From Nectonema munidae (Eukaryota; Nematomorpha; Nectonematoida; Nectonematidae), in NCBI GenBank assembly GCA_030549495.1, contig JAUIRK010000987.1, positions 496,001-560,000 of the forward strand: DNA of 64,000 nt. Reading direction: 5' to 3'. A program made the translations under genes and the position numbers. Positions within the stretch are counted from its first letter, which is position 1. Every line of letters begins with the position of its first letter. This document shows, one piece after another, positions 55,268 through 64,000 of this stretch. The notes beneath the pieces were generated by a model. That model was not told the origin of the DNA. It did no database searches and saw only the letters and a list, made by a program, of their open reading frames with translations.

Positions 55268-58200
55268 CTAAAGGTCGTGCCGCCTCAGTCTTGGATTTTC
55301 TTCCTGTTTTTGGGACATGCAGAAATTGGAGGCTAAAAATGAAATATATATTTTAAGAGAATCGTAAACAAGCAGTTTAAGAATAAGTAAGAAGAGAAAT
55401 GAAACAAGAGAACACAAATTTTAAAACGGCATCGAAGCATGAATTGCACTCCTTGCAAACAAGAGAGTAAATATTGTAGAAAGCAAAAGTGAAGTAAAGA
55501 GCTATATTTAATTAATATTGTTTTTACTATATTTTTAAATCATCTCATTGAAAGAGTATAAAATTGTATATTTGAATGTCAAAAATACCATTTTGGTCCA
55601 GTAACACAAATTTGTTTGAAAGAGGGGAAAGGTGAAGCTCGTTTATTCTCGTTTTCCTGTGAAAGCCCTATTCGTTACAAATCACGTGACCGAAACTAAC
55701 AGTCATTGCTTCCAAAATTTAGTGCCTTCCCTCCCCTTCTACTTACACTGCTTAGAAATCGTTTGCTTTAAAGTTGCGACAGCACAATTTCATTTTTTCA
55801 CCCTGCATAACTGAAAAGCATTCAAAATTCTCCGATGCGGAATCGTTTTTATGGTGCAAAAATCTTCACTACCACCAATATATGATTTGTTCCCAGCACT
55901 TCTGAATCCAATTTTCGTTTGTTTGGCACAGCGCTGGAGAGTCAGAAGCCAAGTACTTATAAAACCCAACTGTCACTCAAACACTTAAAAAACCACGCTC
56001 CCAATTAGTAAACCAAACTCCAACGGCCGGCTTCGAACTAAATATGCTTACAGAAATTAAACTTTTTTTTCTTCATTATTTAAAATAACTCCCTTCCTGC
56101 AAACCTGGTTTTCACAAATTCCATCTTTATATTTCTTTATTTTTGCAAAAAAAGTTTTTTTTGTTTGTTGATTGAATTCGAGAAAAAAACTTTTTTTGTT
56201 TAATAATATTTGCGGCGTTAAAAATGAATATAGTTTAAATTTGTAGAAGCACTGTAGTCAGTTAGAAGGGGTAGGGAGTAACAACGTTAGCAACCTATTG
56301 ATTCTTAAAAGCGAAAGATATATTATATAGCATTCATATTTTCTAAAACAAGGACTTCCCATGAACTATAAATCCTAATTTTCAAATCGTATTCACGGTT
56401 TACATCAAAAATGATGTTTAGATGGGCAAAGTAAAGTCTATTTCAAACGATGGTACATCTAGTTGTTAGGCCAAGACTTCAGCGAGAGCACAACAAATAA
56501 GAAAAGGTAGAATTGTGAATGAAATAAATGCATGGAGAAGTTTAAAGAGTTTTTAAATCATATGAAATAGTGCTTCCTTACCAGCTAACGAACAAATAAT
56601 AATCAGACATCTTATTTAGAGCAAAAAAGTTGCATTAAACGTATAGTCGATTTTTATGCGTCTACGGGTGTTTTTGGAAGTTAATGAGAACTGGATTCAA
56701 TTTTAAAATGAACATATATACCATTTTAGTTCTATATTGTTCTTTTCCCATTCTATTTTGTCTTTTAGCAGTTCCATTTTGTCCTTCTGCAATCCTAAAA
56801 AATAATCTCTTGTTTTTTGAAATAATGTTAAAAGGATATTGCTAAATTAAAGTAGAAAATTTAATTAAAAAAAATTGTAATAATTTAAATGATAATTCAT
56901 TAAACTTTAATGAAAATAATCTTTAAATAAAAATGACATATATCAATATCTTATAAATACAAACAAAATTGCAAAAGGACAAAACAGAACTAAAAATGGT
57001 ATATATATTCCAACTATTTATAAAGCCCTAGAACAAAAGGAAATAATGTGTGTTATTACAGTTTCTTTTCCCGGAATAGGAAGAAGTTTTGAGTAAGAAG
57101 TCCAATAACTCATCTTGTCTTTTGAAGCTATTTTTGCCACTTGCAACGTCCAACTCAGATTTGATACTCAACAAGCTATTATTGCTTCCTAAAAAATAAA
57201 GGATATGAATGATAGGATAATCTCTAATATGTTTGTTTTTAGAACAAAATTTATCACAGATATAAGAACAACTCTCAGTTAACGCAACGACACCTATGTA
57301 CTTGACTCAAATGATTGACAGCACTTAACTGGTATAGGAGAAACGGGTGTGTTATAACTAAAATAGATAAAAACAAATGTTGACTGCCGAATGTGTTGTA
57401 TTATTTATGTGCAAATGCAACCTCACAACAATTTAATAGAAAGGAATCTTTCAAAATTCTCTGCATTCTATAAGTATTGTAGATCTTTAGAATGCATAAA
57501 TATAAAGAGAAGATAGAAAATATTGTCTGCTTTGTTAGGAATTAAAGAAAGTTTTCCTTTACATCGTTTATAAAGACGATATCAAAGAGGTTTGTCTGAA
57601 ACGTTCAAGCTTTAAATGCCTTGCAAATGAATAAACATAGGCGCGCTGCAAGAATATAATAATATTGGGGCAAAATAGAAAAACACATTTCTTCTCACAA
57701 AAAAGACAAGAATGAAAGCATATGTCAATCTTATACTATTGAGTGTTTGAAATATTGCTATATGTGTAATAAGTAAAAGAAGGATGGAAGTAGGACAATG
57801 TTCGGCAGCCTTCGGCCCAAGGCTTAATTTAATTGATTAATTTTTTAAGTTATTCTATTACCAAAATTACGCGTAAAAGGTACAGGCCAAAATCCTATTT
57901 TTACTTTCTATCTAAGGCTAAGGTGTGACAGAAAGTATGAAGTTTATGCGCGCATTTAAAATATTAATATTTTACATTTTTGCGATACTTTAAAATTTTA
58001 ATGGAATACCGTAGCGTTTTCTTTCTTTTCTGATTTTGCCACTGATCAAAATAGGCGGCACGTTCTGAGAATTTAAGTGCATTTGTTTTTGGAGAGATGT
58101 GTAGTTGGATGGAGGACACTGCTTCGCATTAACCAAAGGACACTTCCCATCTCCTTCCTTCAACGCTGCCTCGTGGATGTTCTTGGAAGAGAGAGAAAGC

Positions 58201-60827
58201 GAATCGCAGTCGTTCAGAACTTGCAGAGAGAACGAGCGATCAAATTTCTTGCGCTAAAGCACACACAAACAAAGGGATCCTTTCTTATACTAATACTGGT
58301 AGTTTGAATGAAATTAGCAATTCAAGAAAATGAAGTCCTCCAGCAAAGATGTCCTTTTAACGTTTTTGGCATTAAGCCAATGCGGGGTATAAACGAAATA
58401 CCCATTTTTTGCGGAATTGAGAAAAACATAAGTTAAGCGAATTCACGTGATAAAGTCAAAGTTCAGATATCGATGAAGATTGCGTGGGTCAAAAAATGGT
58501 ATTTTGATAGCAAGTTTCTTGTCTTAACTTAATGTGTGTGTTCCCTAGAAATTCAAAAGTTATTTTAGACTAATTAGTTAACAATTTCTTTTCATATTTA
58601 AAGAGATAAAGAATAAACTTTAATTTAACAGCCATAATTTTATCAGTTAGGGACGTCCCAATTTGTAAAATAATGAAAAATCACTTAGAAAAGCTTACAC
58701 CGATGTTTTAACGATGCATTGTAGCGTTGATTTTCAGACCAACAAATTATTTCTACCATTGAATTTAGATAAATAGTAGAATACACTTAAAATAAATATT
58801 TTGTTCAAAAATCTTTACATAAGTAGAAGCTGACAATAAATCGAAATGGCGACTTGTTGAAAAGATTAATCCAAAACCCTCAATCTCTCAATTAAAATCA
58901 ACAAATGAAAAATAATTTATCCAAAATACGAAGCTCATTCTAATATTTATTTTCAAAGTAACTTCTTCACTTTGAAGCAATTTTGTAAATTGTCATTTTG
59001 CTAAAACATTGTTTTCGAAAAATAAATTACGAAATAAACATAGATATTTTGTACAGAGGGGTAAATAGCTTACTTCTCTCTTAAATATCGAGTAAAAGCA
59101 AAGAAGGAAACATTTAAAGTTACTAGCCAATGAAATTAACTCTAAAAAGTGTACATTATAAATGATAAAAGTAGTTCATATCAATCAAGTTTAAGGGAAG
59201 AGTTTTTCAAAGAAGAACGCAATAAAGGAAAGCGTGTACTACCAAATAGTTCTAGAAAAGATGAGCAAATAATGCAATTATGTTGTTTGTAGAAATGAAA
59301 AATGTAGTTTATAGAAAACCGTATAAACGACTGCCCACTTCAAGTAAAAAATAAAGCTTTATAAACTTTATGAATACAACTGATTTTCATTTTCTGTATT
59401 TTTTTAATCCATTTATGTATTCTTTTTTGTTTCCAAACTATGTATTATAAATAAAGTATATTTATTTACATATAAATATATAATAGCCATAGCTTTTTTC
59501 TAAATTGTAAATCATACTTTTTTTAATATAATTACCCACAATTACCTCTTTTATATGCACCTTATTTGCATTCTTTCAATATATTTTTTAATCTCTTATA
59601 ATTTGAGTGACACTAATTAGCGGCTTTAATTAGTCTTGAGTGTGCTCAACTACTGAATTTTTAATAACTACTGTAATTTTTATTCTAGATTGTACAATAT
59701 TTTTCAATAAATTCTTTTTTTCTTTCTTATAAGTGATTTTCTTAAACGATTTACAATTCTCTTGTGAATGCTTTATTTCACATAAATAAAATTAAGCAAG
59801 TCAAAGGAGGCGTTAAATAAAACTTTTCTTCGAGAATTTAACAGCTATAAATTGAAAAAGCTCAGTTGAACGATTATTAGTTCTTGGTGCAACCAAATTG
59901 AATGGTGTTCCATCATGTTTAATATTCAGTGATCACATACTTTACAGGTTAAAGGTGGTATAGTATTTTCATCGATAAGGCACTGAGTACCGCTGACATC
60001 GAGCTATGACTTTTTGGCAGAAGCAGAATCGAACCCGAGACTTTCAGGTTCAGAGCCTGCGCTCTAACCAATCGGTCACGCAACTACAAGAATTTAAGAT
60101 CTGTTACGTGTTTACATCTGTTACGGAAGAAGAGCTTGGACAAATTGATCAGGATGGTAATATAAATAGTGGCTTTGATGTTTTGTCTTAAAAATTAGAA
60201 ACTTGGAAAAGTGGGTTGTAGGATATATAAAAAAAATAAGCCTTTTGACGCGTGCAAGCTAAACGTTTGTAGTATGTTTAAAAAAGATATAACTTTTACT
60301 TCTTGGCGTTTGAGTTTTTCTTTTTGCTTTCTCAGCTTAATTTCTTCAACAATTTTCTCTCGGCAGTTTTTATACTGCAAACTAAAGTCTGCGATTTGCT
60401 TGAAAAAATCCGTCATTTCCTGAGAAGCAATTCGAAATTTTGGAATTCCAAAGAAAAGGAGGGATTTTCTGAAACGATTTACAATTCTCCTGTGTATGAT
60501 TTTTATGATTATTATACTTTGTGTTGCTTTACTAATAAAATCCACCATGCGAATTTTGAAAACCGGGCTAGACTCGTGTTTATTGACGATCTCCAAATTA
60601 TTCCAAAACTTTTTACAGGATATTTCAAGTTTGACCAAATTTTGTTGAAGATCTTTAGAATCTAATTTGGAAGATCTAATGAGTGAATGGAAGTCGCTGT
60701 ATAAATCTGTCGAGTCTGGAAAATTAAGCATCACAGCTTCACAGACATAATAGAGCAGGGAGTTTTTTTGAATGTTGTCTTTAATATCATTGAGTTTGAG
60801 TAGGTAATCCACGTCAAAAGCTCTGAT
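55268..60827 (-). CDS. FHOD: FHOD-type formin, C-terminal part (4 exons; N-terminal exons outside or not found)
   Basis: FHOD formins nucleate and bundle actin and are held inactive by DID-DAD binding. Exons in coding order: 60300-60827, 58010-58253, 57060-57188, 55268-55332, about 321 codons, all junctions in phase. The first holds the C-terminal half of FH2: AFDVDYLLKLNDIKD, SLLYYVCEAV, STDLYSDFHSLIRSSKLD, ESSPVFKIRMVDFI, IIHRRIVNRF, ADFSLQYKNCREKIVEE. This matches FHOD1/3 better than other formins (by memory). The second (RKKFDRSFSLQVLNDCDSL to RKERKRYG) is a linker of unknown function. The third contains KRQDELLDFLLKTSSYSGKR, a DAD-like motif. The last ends RLRRHDL. The donor at 58010 has an alternative. 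The first exon is firm, the last short one least certain. No N-terminal FH2, FH1 or DID exon was found up to 64000. Confidence 0.85.
55333..57059. other. FHOD intron
   Basis: On the plus strand near 55950 TTATAAAA is followed by TGTCACTCAAAC, which could pass for a TATA/Inr core promoter, but no gene starts after it. Otherwise unremarkable. Confidence 0.35.
57060..57188 (-). CDS. FHOD: FHOD exon: DAD-like autoinhibitory motif
   Basis: 129 nt (2+126+1), in phase with its neighbours. DELLDFLL followed by a basic SGKR stretch fits the diaphanous autoregulatory domain pattern (acidic, Leu-Leu, then basic). Too short to stand alone; identification depends on position after the FH2 exon. Confidence 0.72.
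58254..59944. other. FHOD intron, AT-rich
   Basis: No gene or classifiable element. Confidence 0.5.
59945..60084 (-). mobile_element. tRNA-derived SINE or tRNA pseudogene
   Basis: On the minus strand GTTGCGTGACCGATTGG (box-A-like) starts at 60084, and GGGTTCGATTCT (box B) lies at 60036-60025. An anticodon-arm-like segment could present CTG. The 3' acceptor strand does not pair with GTTGCGT, so this is not a functional tRNA. Non-tRNA sequence follows (CGGTACTCAGTGCCTTATCG), as in a SINE. It lies in an FHOD intron. Confidence 0.65.
60300..60827 (-). CDS. FHOD: FHOD exon: C-terminal half of the FH2 domain
   Basis: 528 nt, 176 codons, phase 0 at both ends; acceptor TTTTAG before ATCAGAGCT and donor GTAAAA after AGGCAAGAA-type codons (…KRQE). 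Open frame continuing to 60195 past the donor is intron read-through. This exon alone identifies the gene as FHOD. Confidence 0.9.
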
Positions 60828-61254
60828 CTAAAATGAGTTTATGTAAATATAACATTTCATTCTGAATCTTTATCACATAAATATGGAAAATTCAACAATA
60901 AAGAAAACTTAACGTCGATTTAAACTCTACAACAAAACCTGTGTATGGCAGTCAGCCACCCGACTATTTAAAATCGGCCGTTGTAAACACATGACCGTTC
61001 TGTAAGTGGGTGTCTTTGTTTTCCTGCACTTCAATTTTAGTTTGCATTGTTTGAGAATCGAAGTAATATCTAGCAAATTGAAGGAACCGTGCGAAACGAA
61101 ATGAAATGCAAATGAAGATGTGATGTTGTGACTATCGTATCTCCTTCAAGATATCATTTTGTGAACTAAAATAAGAATATTTGATTGTTATTAAATGCCG
61201 TGATGTGATGAGTTTAAAATATTGGTACGAGTACTTAGATTCTTTCTACTATCT
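60828..61254. other. FHOD intron (upstream of the FH2 exon)
   Basis: No upstream exon recognised. Confidence 0.45.
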
Positions 61255-61390
61255 GACTGTCTAGAGCGAAGCGTAGAGTATTGATCTGTCATCCTGGTAG
61301 ATTCAAGATCGTGACATTCCTCTCTGTCCTGTTATGCGAGGTTATTCTTGCGTTGGATGCAATACCGACGTTAAAAACTACATACACTTG
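61255..61390 (+). mobile_element. Degenerate tRNA-derived SINE
   Basis: AGCGTAGAGTATTGATCTGT (box-A-like region) then GGTAGATTCAAGATC (box-B-like), followed by CTTGCGTTGGATGCAATACC, a typical SINE-body style. Decayed. Confidence 0.5.
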
Positions 61391-61529
61391 AACTTGCTGA
61401 AAACAAAACATGAGAAAAACAATATTTGTACACTTTACATCTTTACCCATTACAAAATTAACTCATGAAGTTTTGTCAATACAGAAATTAGAATGTGAAT
61501 TAGAAATTAAAATCGATACATCTGAAATC

Positions 61530-61663
61530 AATTTTTTTAGTTGTTGGCATCGCATCTAAGGTAACAATGATCTTACACAACTGGGATAATCACGATGGGG
61601 AATCGAACCCAGACGAACTGGACCGAGCCCCTATGCTGCCACCACTACGCCATCTGCCGACAA
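61530..61663 (-). mobile_element. tRNA-derived SINE
   Basis: Minus strand: TGGCGTAGTGGTGGCAGCAT (box A) near 61652 and GGGTTCGATTCC (box B) near 61610. A non-tRNA body follows (CCTTAGATGCGATGCCAACA), ending in a short A run at about 61535. The anticodon arm is not a clean stem. Confidence 0.68.
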
Positions 61664-64000
61664 CGCGAGTGTTAAGTTGCCAATTTTTAATTTCTTCACT
61701 TAGTTGTGCTATGCATGAATGAGGCGCTTTCAATGTCGTTGAGAAGTGAAAAGTTGTGTATTACTTACAAAAATATGCAATGACCAATTCAGGGATTCCT
61801 TCTCCTTAAAACGACTCGCGGGCCCTTCAAAATTGTGTTACATGAATGATAAATGAATGCAGATAATAAAAATTTATTACAATATCGATTTCGCAACTCT
61901 TTGATGTGCTAAATCTAAGTAAGTTCTTTGCATTAAAAAGAAGGAAGACATTTTTGCCATTCACGCTGTTTAAAGATGGCGTTTTGCTTGGATTTCAAAG
62001 GTTAAAGCAATGAATTTTCTTTATTTATTAACACGAATCTCTGATATTTTGTTGAAATTAAATTTCAGATTCGTATTCTATCATTGGTCCAATAAAAAAA
62101 ATTTTTTTTTTAATTTTTCTAAGAAACTTTTTAGAAATTTAAAAGTTCTTAAATTTTCATTTTAAAAACAAATTGCAAAGAGAATTTAATGTCAAACTCA
62201 AGTCAAAAAATGAGATAAATAACACTTGTTTTTTTTATATTTATTTATTCAAAAAAATAGGATATCTAAAAGAATACCAAAGGAATCGAGATAGATGACT
62301 TATTAATTCAAACATAGGATATCTAAAGGGATACCAAAAGAATCGAGATAGATTACTTATTAGTAATAAGCTATCTTGTTAATATTCCTTTAAAGTGTAG
62401 ATTTTCCTGGTAATATTCCTTTAAAGGGTAGATTTTCCTTTAAAGTGGGGAATCAATCGAAATCCTATATTTGAGGAGCAAAAAAAAGAAACCATCATTC
62501 TTAGCTAAAACAACTACCATATTTAGATTTAGCACAGTAACCACTGCAAGATCAATATAAGAAACTTCTTAGCAAGTTTCATGTAAAAAGAAGAGACCGC
62601 TTTTTTGAATAAAACAAATTAAAACTCGATTATTTACTGCTTTGTTTTTAATGCAAACTTTTCATTAAAGGTTATGCTGGCGATTAGATCATGGAAATTT
62701 TGATCGAAATTGTAAATTCTCATAAAATTAAACTATGCCTATAACATTCTCTATTAATATAGAGCGCTCTGATGATACATGATTCGAAAGATATATTTTT
62801 TAAAGTTAGAGAAAATCTAAAATTGAAAAAGTTGTATATCTATCTATCATGATGATGTATTGGCTTCCACCTGAATATATTTCAAAAGGGTATAACTTTG
62901 GTATATGTTGTTCAAATTCAAGGAAATCATGCAATCTTATATTATAAATCCGTAATTTAATGTGTGTGCCAATAAAAAGTTGGAATGAAAGTATAATTTT
63001 TAAACTTCATTGACTTTGTAAATAAAGTAGATAGTAGCATGGCTTATGCCTTTCCTATGCTTTTAGTTATTTTTTTGTTGTGTTTCAATTCAATTCATTC
63101 TACAACTTACTTAGATATTTTTATTTACTAAAAGAAGTTTCTTGCATACATTCTAAATATAACAAGTATAAATGTATGTTAATTATATGATAGGCATATG
63201 TATAAAGATTAGCTCACAAAAGATTGGCTCTGGAGCCTCACCATTTGAGAAGAAGTCGGGGTGTTACACATTCACATATGTTAGATTAAAGAATAAATTC
63301 ATAGACACTCTCTTTTGTGTGCAACGTTGCAAAAACGCAACATAAAAATGCTTATCAATTTAGTGAAGCCTAGTATTTTTGCAAATGGAGTTGCAGTCTC
63401 AAAAGAGTCCACAACCCTTCTCCTGACATATGTTAAATGAATGCAAATCTTTATATATATATATATATCCGTATAGTTTTCTGGAATAAAAATAGAATTA
63501 TTGTGCTTTAGCTGCATCTCGTATTAGGACAGAGAAACGTTACTATATATACTATGCTATATATTTGTGAACTAATCTTTAAAAATATGTCTATCATATA
63601 ATTAGCATGCACACACCACTTCATATAAACTACTGACCCTCTATCTATACCTACCTTTGTTACAGGTTTTTCTTATACAGCCACCTTCCTCTTCCAGTTG
63701 GTAGTTGAAGATCAGTTGATGACCATAGTGGTCAAAAATTTATCTCTAAAAATTTTATTTGAATGAAGACACTTTTCCTAGTAATGATGATGAAGGAAAT
63801 GAACTGAAGAGAGAATGCGCTTGAAGACGAATGCAATGCTTCTATTTTTTTCGTATCTTAACTTTTTCAATTAGGTTTTAATTTGAATTAAAAATTGCAC
63901 TCTACGTTTAACGTGTATTTTTGTGAAACTCGAAATGTCGTTTAAGCCGGATAATTTTAATCATCCCAGTTATCAGACAAGTTTGACGACTGTAAACACA
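61664..64000. other. AT-rich stretch to window end
   Basis: Includes a 57-bp-period tandem pair starting at 62261 and 62318 (GATATCTAAA units) and short duplicated AATATTCCTTTAAAG pieces near 62380-62440. A (TA)n run lies near 63453. No FHOD exon or other gene recognised. Confidence 0.45.

Noticed and set aside
55950-55990. TATA/Inr core promoter on the plus strand
   Set aside because: Motif match alone; no gene or transcript start follows on that strand.
57990-58253. Treating the FHOD linker exon as the terminal exon ending at a TAA at 57990
   Set aside because: A donor at 58010 joins in phase to the DAD-like exon, which gives a better formin C-terminus; the terminal version remains possible as an alternative.
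60025-60084. Functional tRNA gene (anticodon CTG)
   Set aside because: Boxes A and B are good but the 3' acceptor strand does not pair with the 5' strand, and a SINE-like body follows.
60303-60665. 120-aa plus-strand open frame
   Set aside because: Antisense shadow of the FHOD FH2 exon, no similarity of its own.

Overview
The window is AT-rich, intron-bearing animal DNA, mostly transposable elements and simple repeats around three host genes. Conserved splice sites, several 50-57 bp introns beside multi-kilobase ones, and LINE, SINE, hAT, Penelope-like and tRNA-derived repeats point to an invertebrate, most likely an arthropod. A copepod such as a sea louse would fit, but that is a guess from genome style and not shown by the sequence.

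Host genes. (1) An EED/ESC homologue (PRC2 WD40 subunit) lies on the minus strand at 5924-7886. Nine exons join in phase to 372 codons, with all four aromatic-cage residues that read H3K27me3. (2) A PPME1 homologue (protein phosphatase methylesterase-1) lies on the plus strand at 33111-51782. Eight exons join in phase and keep the Ser-Asp-His triad; the N-terminal exon(s) were not found. (3) The C-terminal end of an FHOD-type formin lies on the minus strand at 55268-60827: one large FH2 exon, a linker exon, an exon with a DAD-like motif, and a short last exon. PPME1 and FHOD converge.

Layout. 0-5 kb: a ~147-bp repeat array (partly with artefact-like base calls), a broken retroelement fossil, a SINE-like copy and a pogo/Tigger-type MITE. 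5.9-7.9 kb: EED. 8.8-9.75 kb: a deleted hAT copy. 10.6-21 kb: minisatellites, an RTE-type LINE tail, a MITE, a decayed R1-like LINE and several families of tandem and dispersed AT-rich repeats. 21-27.4 kb: a nearly intact two-ORF LINE on the minus strand, split by a complete 2.43-kb DNA transposon that encodes one ~568-aa transposase-like protein. 28.6-31.2 kb: a second SINE-like copy and a LINE ORF1 fragment. 33-52 kb: PPME1, whose introns hold a ZBED-type hAT relic with a Penelope-like foldback inside it, a second unclassified transposase relic, a LINE RT relic with a nested SINE, and another LINE tail. 55-61 kb: FHOD, then tRNA-derived SINEs. 61.7-64 kb: nothing assignable.

The most informative novelty is the DNA transposon at 22047-24476. 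It has CACTGG termini, long imperfect terminal inverted repeats and a 3-bp TAA duplication. Removing it and one TAA restores the interrupted LINE reading frame exactly. No operons, CRISPR arrays or bacterial features are present.
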